Both the position numbers and the translations under genes were made by a program. This document shows, in pieces, positions 1 to 7,274 of a DNA stretch of 49,165 nucleotides; within the stretch, counting starts at the first letter, position 1, and each line of letters starts with the position of its first letter. The DNA lies in the NCBI GenBank assembly GCA_016280595.1, contig JAEEHB010000043.1, forward strand, positions 1 through 49,165, written 5' to 3'. The notes under the pieces were generated by a model that made no database searches, was not told the origin of the DNA, and saw only the letters and a list, made by a program, of their open reading frames with translations. The stretch is from Clostridiaceae bacterium (GTDB taxonomy: Bacteria > Bacillota > Clostridia > Oscillospirales > Acutalibacteraceae).

Positions 1-160
1 AGAGATGAAATTTGTGCATATTTGCAGGTTTTGACGACGAGGAATACTTGGCTGTATTCCGAGGAGGAAACCCTGCATAAGATGTGCAAAGGTCGCTCTT
101 TGAGGCATTACTGTTTTATGACCCTCCGCCCTTTTGCACTGCAAGTCTTTTTATTATGGC
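1..160. ncRNA. Candidate structured RNA or leader at the left edge (unidentified)
   Basis: The stretch left of rnfB carries no convincing gene but folds well on the plus strand. GGAATAC (41-47) and GTATTCC (54-60) form a perfect 7-bp hairpin around a 6-nt loop. It is enclosed by GCAGG (25-29) pairing with CCTGC (72-76), with purine-rich internal loops between. A second pairing, GTGCAAAGG (84-92) with CCTTTTGCAC (131-140), is followed by T-rich sequence (147-180), as at the end of a transcript. A plus-strand reading frame from 22 to 354 crosses it, but that frame runs antisense into rnfB and has no ribosome binding site. I could not match it to a known riboswitch or RNA class. A 6S-like rod is one possibility. 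The 5' end may lie outside the window. Confidence 0.3.
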
Positions 161-169
161 TTTGTTTTT

Positions 170-982
170 TTATTTCTTTAATTCCACAAGACCTATTGAG
201 CCAACGGGGCACTGCTCCTGGCAGGCGCCGCAGCCGATACATTTTTCGTAGTCGACGTGAGCGCAGAATCTGTCAATTTCAATTGCCTCTGCGGGGCAGC
301 CCTTTGCGCATTTCATACAGCCTATGCAGCCCGCCGAACATTCCTTGCGGGTAATCGCGCCCTTGTCGTGGTTTTTGCAGAGCACCGCCGCCTTGATTTC
401 CTCAAGGGGAAGCATCTCAATAAGACCTTTGGGGCAGGCGTTCATACATTTCTTACAGGCTTTGCACATTGAAGGATTAATGTGCGCTATGCCGTTTTCA
501 ACCGAGATTGCGCCGTATTCGCACACGCTCATACAGTCGCCGTAGCCGAGACAGCCGTAGATACACTCTTTCGGTCCGCCGTATGCCTGAATTGCCATTT
601 TACAGCTGATTACGCCCTGATAGATGAGTTTCTGCGCGGCGGCATCGTTGTTGCCTCTGCAGAGCACAACCGCGGCAACGGGCTTCACCGAAGAAGCCTC
701 AACGCCGAGTATTTCGCTTATCTGCTTTGCGGCTTCGTTTCCGCCGGGGTTACAGAGTGCGGTGTCGGTGCATTCGCCCGACGAAAGAGCGGCGGCATAG
801 CCGTCACAGCCCGAAAATCCGCAGGCGCCGCAGTTTGCGCCGGGAAGGCACTCTCTGATGGCGGCGGCTTTTTCGTCAACGGGCACGGAAAATACTTTTG
901 ATGCGATTGCAAGGGCAAGGGCGGCAACTGCGCCCGTAACCGCGAGGATAACAACCGCTGTTATGATAAGATGAAAATTCAT
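170..982 (-). CDS. rnfB: RnfB, iron-sulfur subunit of the Rnf complex
   Basis: RnfB is the electron-entry subunit of the membrane Rnf complex, which oxidises reduced ferredoxin, passes electrons to NAD+ and pumps Na+ or H+. The 270-residue product starts with one membrane anchor (about residues 5-28). A four-Cys Fe4S4 motif near residues 45-62 (CLPGANCGACGFSGC) follows. The C-terminal half is packed with Cys clusters of ferredoxin type, the last being CIGCGACQEQCP just before the C-terminus. This multi-cluster layout is the clostridial form of RnfB. It is the last gene of the operon, 12 bp after rnfA. I see no convincing intrinsic terminator behind it on the minus strand. Confidence 0.96.
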   Translation of the reverse strand: MNFHLIITAVVILAVTGAVAALALAIASKVFSVPVDEKAAAIRECLPGANCGACGFSGCDGYAAALSSGECTDTALCNPGGNEAAKQISEILGVEASSVKPVAAVVLCRGNNDAAAQKLIYQGVISCKMAIQAYGGPKECIYGCLGYGDCMSVCEYGAISVENGIAHINPSMCKACKKCMNACPKGLIEMLPLEEIKAAVLCKNHDKGAITRKECSAGCIGCMKCAKGCPAEAIEIDRFCAHVDYEKCIGCGACQEQCPVGSIGLVELKK

Positions 983-994
983 TTCGCGCCCCCC

Positions 995-1576
995 TTAACC
1001 GAAAATGCTTTCAACTATTCCGGCAAATCCCTGGAATGAAAGCGAAACCAGGGAAGCGGCGATAAGCGTGATGGGGAAGCCCTGCAGGGCTTTGGGGATA
1101 TCGTTGCCCTCAAGTCTTTCGCGCACGCCCGCGAAGAGGACCATCGCGATAAGGAAGCCGACACCCGCGCCTACCGAGTTGACTAAAGACTGCGCGAAGT
1201 TGTAGCCGCTCTCAACATTGAGAAGCACCACGCCGAGCACAGCGCAGTTGGTGGTGATAAGCGGCAGATAGATGCCGAGCGCCTGATAAAGCGAGGGGAT
1301 AAATTTCTTGAGAATAATCTCAACAAACTGCACGAGAGCGGCGATAACGAGAATGAAGACTATCGTCTGCAGATACTCGAGACCGTTCTTTACAAGCAGA
1401 TATTTGTTGATGGGGTAGGTCGCGGCTGTGGCGAGAGCCATAACGAAGATAACCGCAACGCTCATACCTACAGCGGTATTGAGTTTTTTGGAAACGCCCA
1501 GGAAGGGGCAGATTCCGAGGAACTGACATAAAACATAGTTCTCCGTGAGAACAACGGTAAGGAAAATAGCAATCAT
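995..1576 (-). CDS. rnfA: RnfA, integral membrane subunit of the Rnf complex
   Basis: RnfA is one of the two related six-helix membrane subunits (A and E) that form the core of the Rnf pump. The 193-residue product is almost entirely hydrophobic and has the normal length for the family. It keeps the conserved Cys-containing loops, for example ENYVLCQFLGICPFLG near residues 12-27 and LITTNCAVLG near the middle, which in Rnf/Nqr complexes hold an intramembrane iron-sulfur centre. The start ATG overlaps the end of rnfE by 4 bp, so the two are translationally coupled. Confidence 0.96.
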   Translation of the reverse strand: MIAIFLTVVLTENYVLCQFLGICPFLGVSKKLNTAVGMSVAVIFVMALATAATYPINKYLLVKNGLEYLQTIVFILVIAALVQFVEIILKKFIPSLYQALGIYLPLITTNCAVLGVVLLNVESGYNFAQSLVNSVGAGVGFLIAMVLFAGVRERLEGNDIPKALQGFPITLIAASLVSLSFQGFAGIVESIFG

Positions 1577-2328
1577 GATGCGCTCTCCTCCTTTGCCTTT
1601 TCTTCACAGGATTCGCCTTTGCCCGCCATCGAGCAGGCATCCGCCATCGGGCAGGCGGAGCAGTCTTTGAGCTCTGCCTTGGGCTTGCCTCTGCCCTCGG
1701 CAATCTTGTTGGCGAGAGCCATCACAAGGCCGAATACGAGGAAGCCGCCGGGAGCCATAACCATAACGCCCACGGGATTTGAAAACAGGGTAAAGCCCGT
1801 AAATCCGGTTACTCCGAAGAGGGCGGTCAGGCTGTCAATACCGTCAAGGAAGGTGCCCGAGCCGATAATCTCACGGATGGTAGCCATCACTATGAGGGCG
1901 AAGGTGAAGCCTATGCCCATGCCGAGACCGTCGAAGAAGGAAGCGGCAACGGGGTTTTTGCCCGCGAATGCTTCCGCTCTGCCGAGTATGATGCAGTTAA
2001 CAACTATAAGGGGCAGATAAACGCCGAGAGCATCGTTGAGCGCAGGCACAAACGCCTTTACAAGCATCTGGACTATCGTAACGAAAGAAGCGATAACCAC
2101 TATGTAAGCGGGAATTCTGATTTTTGAGGGAATTATTTTTCTGAGGGCGGAGATAACAACGTTTGAGCAGATAAGCACAAGCGTTGCCGCTATGCCCATA
2201 CCTATCGCGTTGGTCACCGAAACGGAAACCGCAAGGGTCGGGCAGGTGCCGAGCACGAGTCTGAGCACGGGATTCTCTTTTATGAGACCTTTGCTGAATT
2301 CTTTACCGAGTTTTGCTTTTTCAGCCAT
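1573..2328 (-). CDS. rnfE: RnfE, integral membrane subunit with an extra Cys-rich tail
   Basis: RnfE is the second six-helix core subunit of the Rnf complex, homologous to RnfA. The first ~215 residues are standard: hydrophobic helices, LRLVLGTCPTLAVS near residue 27 and VNCIILGRAEAFA near residue 110. The last ~35 residues form a hydrophilic tail with four cysteines in the pattern C-x2-C-x5-C-x8-C (CSACPMADAC, then SC). That spacing could bind a metal or form disulfides. The gene overlaps rnfG upstream by 8 bp and rnfA downstream by 4 bp. The core call is secure; the tail's role is unknown. Confidence 0.95.
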   Translation of the reverse strand: MAEKAKLGKEFSKGLIKENPVLRLVLGTCPTLAVSVSVTNAIGMGIAATLVLICSNVVISALRKIIPSKIRIPAYIVVIASFVTIVQMLVKAFVPALNDALGVYLPLIVVNCIILGRAEAFAGKNPVAASFFDGLGMGIGFTFALIVMATIREIIGSGTFLDGIDSLTALFGVTGFTGFTLFSNPVGVMVMAPGGFLVFGLVMALANKIAEGRGKPKAELKDCSACPMADACSMAGKGESCEEKAKEESAS

Positions 2329-2872
2329 TTGCCCTCACCTCCTCATAGCAGAGTAACGCATTGTTAACGGCGTCTGTAACAGCCGTTGAAGTTTTGGTCG
2401 CGCCCGAAACGGCATCAACTGTGCCGCCGTTTTTCGTGAGCGCCGCCGAGCCGAAGAGCCCGGTAAACTGCGAAAGGAAACTTTCGTTTTTGGGAATCTT
2501 TCCTCCGATTGAAGGAGTTTCGTCTATTTCGAGGAAACTGATGTTTTTAACCTTGCCTTCACTGTCAATGCCGACCATAAGTTTGACGGTGCCGTTGTAT
2601 CCGCCTTTGCCTTCCGCGGTGACCGCGTAGCCGGCGATTTCTCCGTCTTTGCCGTAAGCGGGGGCGTAAACTCCGAATTCGTTTTCAGCCGTGTCGCCGA
2701 ATTTGTCGGCGTCGGGCAGCACTTCCTTCATAGCCGCCGCGCTCGCCTTTGCCGCGTTTGCTTCAATAACCGGAGCGGTAACATCGTTTGTAACTCCGAG
2801 CAGAGTCGCCGCAATCAGGCAGATAAGGAAAAGTACCAGGGTGGGGACAAGAAATTCCTTTATGTTTTTCAT
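2321..2872 (-). CDS. rnfG: RnfG, FMN-carrying subunit of the Rnf complex
   Basis: RnfG is an extracytoplasmic electron-transfer subunit with a covalently bound FMN. The 183-residue product has one N-terminal membrane helix (residues 8-26) and an FMN-binding domain ending in VSGATKTSTAV. The flavinylation motif SGAT is at residues 156-159, so Thr159 is the expected phosphoester attachment site, used by the ApbE enzyme encoded at the head of the same operon. The gene overlaps rnfD upstream by 4 bp and rnfE downstream by 8 bp. Confidence 0.95.
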   Translation of the reverse strand: MKNIKEFLVPTLVLFLICLIAATLLGVTNDVTAPVIEANAAKASAAAMKEVLPDADKFGDTAENEFGVYAPAYGKDGEIAGYAVTAEGKGGYNGTVKLMVGIDSEGKVKNISFLEIDETPSIGGKIPKNESFLSQFTGLFGSAALTKNGGTVDAVSGATKTSTAVTDAVNNALLCYEEVRANG

Positions 2873-3852
2873 GCTGTCTCCTCCTTCGCCTTTTTCTCTT
2901 TCTTGGGAGTGCCGAAGGGCTTGGGAGTGGTGATTCTCTCAATAAGAGGAGTTGCTATATTCATAAGAATGATTGAGTATGATACGCCTTCGGGCAGTGA
3001 GCCGAAGATACGGATGAGGCTTGTGATAAGGCCGCAGCCGATTGCGTAAATCACTTTGCCCTTAGTGGAAATGGGGCTTGTGGTGTAGTCGGTCGCCATA
3101 AATACAGCGCCGAGCACAAGGCCGCCGGAGAGCACCTGATAGGCAACGTGATTGAAATCACCCTTGCCCGCTATAAGCATAATCACGGCAACCGTGCCGA
3201 TATAGACGCAGGGGATAACCGGGGTGATAACCTTGCGCACAACAAGATAAAGGCCGCCGAGCACAAGCGCGACTATGCAGGTTTCACCGAGGCAGCCGCC
3301 TCTGATGCCGAGCAGCATATCGGTGAGTGACGGAAGGGCTTCGCCCTCTGCAACTGCGAGAGGTGTGGCTCCCGTGAGAGCCTCAACTTTGGTAAGATTC
3401 ATAAAGCCCGCCATGGGTGCGGTCCATTTGGACATCTGACCGAATGAAAGCAGCATAAAAATTCTGCCTGCGATTGCGGGGTTTACGAAATTCTGACCGA
3501 TGCCGCCGAAGCACTGCTTAACGATTATGATTGCTACCGCGTCGCCGACGATTACCATCCATACGGGAAGGCCGGAGGGGCAGTTGAAAGCAATCAGTAT
3601 GCCGGTAACAACCGCGCTCAGGTCGCCGAGTGTGTTGCTGCGCCCGAGAATCTTTCTCATAGCGTATTCAAACACAACGCAGGCGATAACCGAAACCGCC
3701 GTGAGCACGAGGGCTCTCAGCCCGAATATAATGCCGGAGGCGATGAGAGCGGGGCAAAGCGCGATAATCACATCAAGCATCACGCTTCGCGTTGTTTTGG
3801 TGGTGCGAAGGTGAGGCGAAATGCTCACGTGAAGGGTTTTGCCGTTAATCAT
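2869..3852 (-). CDS. rnfD: RnfD, membrane FMN-carrying subunit of the Rnf complex
   Basis: RnfD is the multi-helix membrane subunit that carries a covalent FMN and takes part in ion translocation. I start it at the ATG at 3852 (MINGKTLHVS), which overlaps the rnfC stop as ATGA and gives 327 residues, the usual length. The open frame extends further upstream, but only inside rnfC. The flavin attachment motif is TGAT at residues 160-163 (LTGATPLAV), with Thr163 as the expected acceptor. Conserved family segments include FNCPSGLP near residue 89 and GGIGQNFVNPAIAGR near residues 116-130. Confidence 0.96.
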   Translation of the reverse strand: MINGKTLHVSISPHLRTTKTTRSVMLDVIIALCPALIASGIIFGLRALVLTAVSVIACVVFEYAMRKILGRSNTLGDLSAVVTGILIAFNCPSGLPVWMVIVGDAVAIIIVKQCFGGIGQNFVNPAIAGRIFMLLSFGQMSKWTAPMAGFMNLTKVEALTGATPLAVAEGEALPSLTDMLLGIRGGCLGETCIVALVLGGLYLVVRKVITPVIPCVYIGTVAVIMLIAGKGDFNHVAYQVLSGGLVLGAVFMATDYTTSPISTKGKVIYAIGCGLITSLIRIFGSLPEGVSYSIILMNIATPLIERITTPKPFGTPKKEKKAKEETA

Positions 3853-5198
3853 TTCTTTGCCGCCTCCTCTCTTAATATTGTTTTTGCAAGTCTCATATAC
3901 TGCACAAGAGGTTTGCCTGCCGGGCAGGAGAATGCGCAGGAGCCGCATTCCATACATACCATAGCGCCCATACGGTTGAGGGCGGCGGGGTCTTTCGCCT
4001 TTACCGCTCTTACGATGTTTGTGGGCGTAAGGCTGAGCGGGCACGCCGATGCGCAGGAGCCGCATCTTATGCAGTCTGTTTCTTTCTTGAGTATCGCGTC
4101 ATCCTCCGCGAAAGCGAGAATGGCGTTATTCTGCTTGAGCACGGGGAAATCGGTGCCGACTATGGCAACGCCCATCATCGGGCCGCCCATAATCAGTTTG
4201 CAGGGGTCTTTTGAAAAACCGCCGCAGAAGTCAATGATTTCGCCGATGTTTGTGCCGATGGGCACTCTCACGTTTTTGGGCTCTTTGATTGCGGAGCCGT
4301 CAATTGTGAGCGAGCGTGAAACGAGAGGTTTGCCCGTCTTGATATACCTTGAGATAAACGCCACCGAAGCAACATTCATCACCACACAGCCTACGTCTGC
4401 GGGCAGTTTTCCGGGCGGGACCTTTCTGCCGGTGGCGGACTGTACCATCATCTTTTCCGCGCCCTGAGGATATTTTGACTTGAGGACCATTACCTTGACC
4501 TCGTCGTTTACATCCTCTCTGTCATCGGCAATTCTCTTGAGAATCTTGAGCGCCTCGGGCTTATTGTCCTCAACGGCGATTACAACCTTTTTGAAGCCGA
4601 ACATATCTTTGATCATATAGACGGCCGAAAGGATGTCCCAGGAATTGTCAATGCACTCGCGGTAGTCAACAGTGATGTAGGGCTCGCACTCCGCAGCGTT
4701 GATGACGAGGGTGTCTATACCCTTGTCGGGCGGAAAACTGAGTTTGACGTGAGTGGGGAAACCCGCGCCGCCCAGACCTACGAGGCCCGACGCTCTCACC
4801 GCTTTGATGAAATCCTCGCGGCTGTTGATTTCAGGGGCTTTGATGCCTTCCCAGAGTCTCATTTCGCCGTCGGATTCAATGGTGACCGCCTTTGCCATAT
4901 TGCCCTGCGGCATCTTGATGTCGCTGATTGCGGTGACTTTGCCGGAGACGGTAGCGTGAATCGGAGCCGATACAAACTTGTCGGTATCTCCTATCAGCTG
5001 ACCGACCGCAACTTCGTCACCCACCTTGACTACCGGCTCGCAGGGTGCGCCGATATTCATCTGCATAGGGATAGTTACGGATTTGGGGGTATCGATTCTG
5101 ATAACTTCGCAGTCCGCGGTGTTTTTGTGGTGAGCCACTTTGACGCCGCCTCTGACCTGTTTGACTGCGGTCAGAACACCCCCGGGAAGTTTCGCCAT
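3849..5198 (-). CDS. rnfC: RnfC, NADH/FMN-binding peripheral subunit of the Rnf complex
   Basis: RnfC is the cytoplasmic subunit expected to reduce NAD+, related to the NuoF flavoprotein of complex I. The 449-residue product has the family layout: an N-terminal barrel-sandwich region, a nucleotide/FMN-binding segment with GLVGLGGAGFPTHVK near residues 120-134, and two C-terminal Fe4S4 motifs, CIRCGSCASACP (376-387) and CMECGSCAFSCP (415-426). It is the first rnf gene proper and lies 18 bp downstream of the Gx transporter gene. rnfD overlaps its end by 4 bp. Confidence 0.97.
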   Translation of the reverse strand: MAKLPGGVLTAVKQVRGGVKVAHHKNTADCEVIRIDTPKSVTIPMQMNIGAPCEPVVKVGDEVAVGQLIGDTDKFVSAPIHATVSGKVTAISDIKMPQGNMAKAVTIESDGEMRLWEGIKAPEINSREDFIKAVRASGLVGLGGAGFPTHVKLSFPPDKGIDTLVINAAECEPYITVDYRECIDNSWDILSAVYMIKDMFGFKKVVIAVEDNKPEALKILKRIADDREDVNDEVKVMVLKSKYPQGAEKMMVQSATGRKVPPGKLPADVGCVVMNVASVAFISRYIKTGKPLVSRSLTIDGSAIKEPKNVRVPIGTNIGEIIDFCGGFSKDPCKLIMGGPMMGVAIVGTDFPVLKQNNAILAFAEDDAILKKETDCIRCGSCASACPLSLTPTNIVRAVKAKDPAALNRMGAMVCMECGSCAFSCPAGKPLVQYMRLAKTILREEAAKK

Positions 5199-5216
5199 AT
5201 TTTTCCCTCCTGATAT

Positions 5217-5753
5217 TTATCTCCTGATATATTTTTTCATTTTATCAAGCGCCGGAAGAACCGCCGCAAAAATAACGCCTGTGATTACGCCCGTGATTAC
5301 GCCGAAGAGCGCGAGAAAAGGAGCGTAATAGAAAGTCATCCTGCTGCCCGTGATAACGCAGGAAGCGCACAGCTGCCCGAAATTGTGGCACAGCGAGCAG
5401 ATTACCGAAATGCCGATAAAGCCGAGTTTCTTCTGCGCGAAGGTGAGCAGAAGCCACGCCGCGAGGCAGGATAGAAGCCCGCCCGATATGCTCATTATAA
5501 AAGCGGTAAAGCCTCTCGTGGCAAAAGCGAAAAGCGACTTTGCCAGCGTGATTATAAGCGCCTCGGGAAGCCCGAGCGAGTTTGCCGCAAACATCGTGAT
5601 GATGTTTGAAAGTCCGGGTTTTGCCCCCGGCGGTAAAAACGGAATTTCGGGAATAAGGCTCTCAAAAAAACTTATCGCTATCGCCTGCGCGCAGAGTACG
5701 GCGCACAGCGCAGGTCTGAAATTGGGGTCCGCCCCGTTAGTGTTTCTTTTCAT
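5217..5753 (-). CDS. Gx transporter family membrane protein (Hpre_diP_synt_I family)
   Basis: This 178-residue hydrophobic protein has about five membrane helices and the family hallmarks ESLIPEIPFLPPGAKPGLSN near residue 32 and a Gly-rich run IMSISGGLLSC near residue 88. The family was once labelled heptaprenyl diphosphate synthase component I but looks like a small S-component-type transporter whose substrate is not known to me. It sits between the NusG_II gene (4 bp away) and rnfC (18 bp away) in the Rnf operon. That context suggests a role in supplying or assembling the complex, perhaps cofactor-related; this part is inference. Confidence 0.82.
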   Translation of the reverse strand: MKRNTNGADPNFRPALCAVLCAQAIAISFFESLIPEIPFLPPGAKPGLSNIITMFAANSLGLPEALIITLAKSLFAFATRGFTAFIMSISGGLLSCLAAWLLLTFAQKKLGFIGISVICSLCHNFGQLCASCVITGSRMTFYYAPFLALFGVITGVITGVIFAAVLPALDKMKKYIRR

Positions 5754-5757
5754 AATA

Positions 5758-6129
5758 TCAGTATGTCACGGCGTCGGGGCCCGAGCCTGTGATGCTCACA
5801 ACGGTCTTTGCCGGCAGGCACACGGCTATATCCCCCGCCTTTGAAAGTCTGCCCGATTTGACGCAGATTTTATCTCTGCATCCGGAGGACTCAAAATAAA
5901 TCTCTCCGTTTTCCGCCGCGATTACAACCTGCGGGTCGGTGTCGGGCATAATTGTTATTTTCTCTTTTACTTCGTCAAGGTCTATTCTGTCGGTTACGGC
6001 GGAATCAACCGTGATTACGGCAATCCTTCGCTCCGATTTGCTTCCTCTTAAGAATATGAAGAGGAGAGCGAGCGCGGCAACGCCGAGCACAATGAATATA
6101 TCCGCTTTTTTCAGAGGCTTGTTTTTCAT
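5758..6129 (-). CDS. NusG domain II-containing small membrane-anchored protein
   Basis: The 123-residue product has an N-terminal membrane helix (about residues 9-27) and an extracytoplasmic domain of about 90 residues. The motif SSGCRDKICVKSG, with two cysteines four residues apart, is the signature of stand-alone NusG_II proteins in Firmicutes. Despite the name there is no NGN or KOW transcription-factor part. The function is not established. It overlaps apbE by 4 bp (ATGA) and precedes the Gx transporter by 4 bp, so it is co-translated with the flavinylation gene. A redox or assembly role for Rnf at the outer membrane face is an inference from location and the conserved Cys pair. Confidence 0.85.
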   Translation of the reverse strand: MKNKPLKKADIFIVLGVAALALLFIFLRGSKSERRIAVITVDSAVTDRIDLDEVKEKITIMPDTDPQVVIAAENGEIYFESSGCRDKICVKSGRLSKAGDIAVCLPAKTVVSITGSGPDAVTY

Positions 6130-7133
6130 TTTACGCCCTCTGCCCTGTAGTAATCGTCCGTGATTTCGAGGCTGTCTTTTACGCCGTCTGTGGCATAAAC
6201 TCCGCCGTCTTCATATACAAACACGGCTTCGCACCCGAATTCTTTGCACAGCGTTTCTCCCTTTTCGCGCCCGAGCACGAAGCACGCGGTTGAAAGCGCG
6301 TCGGAGAGTGTGCCGCCCGGAGCAATAACCGTAACCCCCGCGAGCCCGCTGTTTACGGGATAACCCGTTCCGGGGTCGAGAATATGGTGATATCTTACGC
6401 CGTCTTTTTCGAAATATCTCTCATAGTTTCCGCTCGTTGAAACAAAGCAGTCTCCGAGCGTGAGCACCGCCATATAGCCCGCCGAGCGCGGGTCCTTGAT
6501 GCCGACGGTGAATTCCCCGGAGCCGTAAAGCATAATACTGCCGCCGAGTGAAACGACCGCTCTGCTTATTTTCTCCCGCCCGAATTCTTTTTCGATTTCG
6601 TCAAGGGCGATGCCTTTGCCCGCCGCGCCGAAATCAAGGGATATGCCTTCGGGGAATTTTATTTTTCCGTCTGTATAATCGAGTTTGTCCGCTCCCGTTA
6701 GAGCGAGCGCTTTTTTAATTTCGTCATCCGACGGCACTCTTTCGTTTTCCGTGCCTATGCCCCAGAGGTCAGTGAGCGTGCCGAGCGTAAAATCAAACGC
6801 GCCGCCGCTTTTTTCGTAAACTTCAAAAAGCGTGTCGAGGTAAGGCGCAAGTTCTTCGGGAATTCTGCCGCCGCGATTCAGATTGATTTCATTTACCGCG
6901 CTTGTATCGCTGTGCCTTGAAAGCAGGGCTGTATCAAGTTCACTTGTGATTTCCGATACGGAGGAAAGAGCCTTTTTCGCGTCCGCTCCGCGCACCTTGA
7001 CGGTGTTATAGGTATCCATGGCGGTAAAGGAGCCCGTGTATTCTTTTGAAAGCGCTCCGTAAACGGCCCCTGACGCCAGCGCGGCAGCGCACACAAGAGC
7101 AAGAATTATTGTTACAGGGCGTTTCTTTCCCAT
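6126..7133 (-). CDS. apbE: ApbE, FAD:protein FMN transferase
   Basis: ApbE cuts FAD and links the FMN half to a Thr in S/T-G-A-T motifs of target proteins; RnfD and RnfG in this operon both carry such motifs. The 335-residue product has an N-terminal signal peptide or anchor (residues 6-27, no lipobox). The catalytic fold follows, with FTAMDTYNTV near residue 36, LDFGAAGKGIALD in the middle and HHILDPGTGYPV in the C-terminal third, then the TLSDALSTACFVLG segment that holds the Mg-binding Asp. It is the first gene of the operon, immediately behind the promoter at 7166-7194. Confidence 0.95.
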   Translation of the reverse strand: MGKKRPVTIILALVCAAALASGAVYGALSKEYTGSFTAMDTYNTVKVRGADAKKALSSVSEITSELDTALLSRHSDTSAVNEINLNRGGRIPEELAPYLDTLFEVYEKSGGAFDFTLGTLTDLWGIGTENERVPSDDEIKKALALTGADKLDYTDGKIKFPEGISLDFGAAGKGIALDEIEKEFGREKISRAVVSLGGSIMLYGSGEFTVGIKDPRSAGYMAVLTLGDCFVSTSGNYERYFEKDGVRYHHILDPGTGYPVNSGLAGVTVIAPGGTLSDALSTACFVLGREKGETLCKEFGCEAVFVYEDGGVYATDGVKDSLEITDDYYRAEGVK

Positions 7134-7165
7134 ACCTACCTCAATATATCACAGTATTATATAGT

Positions 7166-7194
7166 ATAATACACCTTTTAAAGATTCTTATCAA
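7166..7194 (-). promoter_or_regulatory. SigA-type promoter of the apbE-rnf operon
   Basis: On the minus strand TTGATA (7194-7189) and TATTAT (7171-7166) are separated by 17 bp, a near-consensus housekeeping promoter. Transcription would begin about 25-30 bp before the apbE start at 7133. It is the only promoter-like signal seen upstream of the nine-gene run. Confidence 0.7.
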
Positions 7195-7213
7195 TAATAA
7201 AATGGAGAAATCA

Positions 7214-7241
7214 TTGATTTTTTCGCCGAAATCTTTATAAT
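7214..7241 (+). promoter_or_regulatory. SigA-type promoter of the alcohol dehydrogenase gene
   Basis: TTGATT (7214-7219) and TATAAT (7236-7241) are 16 bp apart. The predicted start of transcription, near 7248, coincides with an in-frame ATG, which argues that translation starts at the later ATG at 7275 behind the ribosome binding site GGAGG. It lies back to back with the rnf operon promoter. Confidence 0.7.
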
Positions 7242-7274
7242 GATAGTATGAAACAGAAAGCGGAGGAAATACAG

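Noticed and set aside
22-354. A 110-codon plus-strand frame at the left edge
   Set aside because: No ribosome binding site, it overlaps rnfB antisense, and its 5' part coincides with the folded RNA-like region.
3853-4065. A longer RnfD with 71 extra N-terminal residues
   Set aside because: The extra part lies entirely inside rnfC in another frame and is Arg/Pro/Gly-rich; the ATGA overlap start gives the normal RnfD length.
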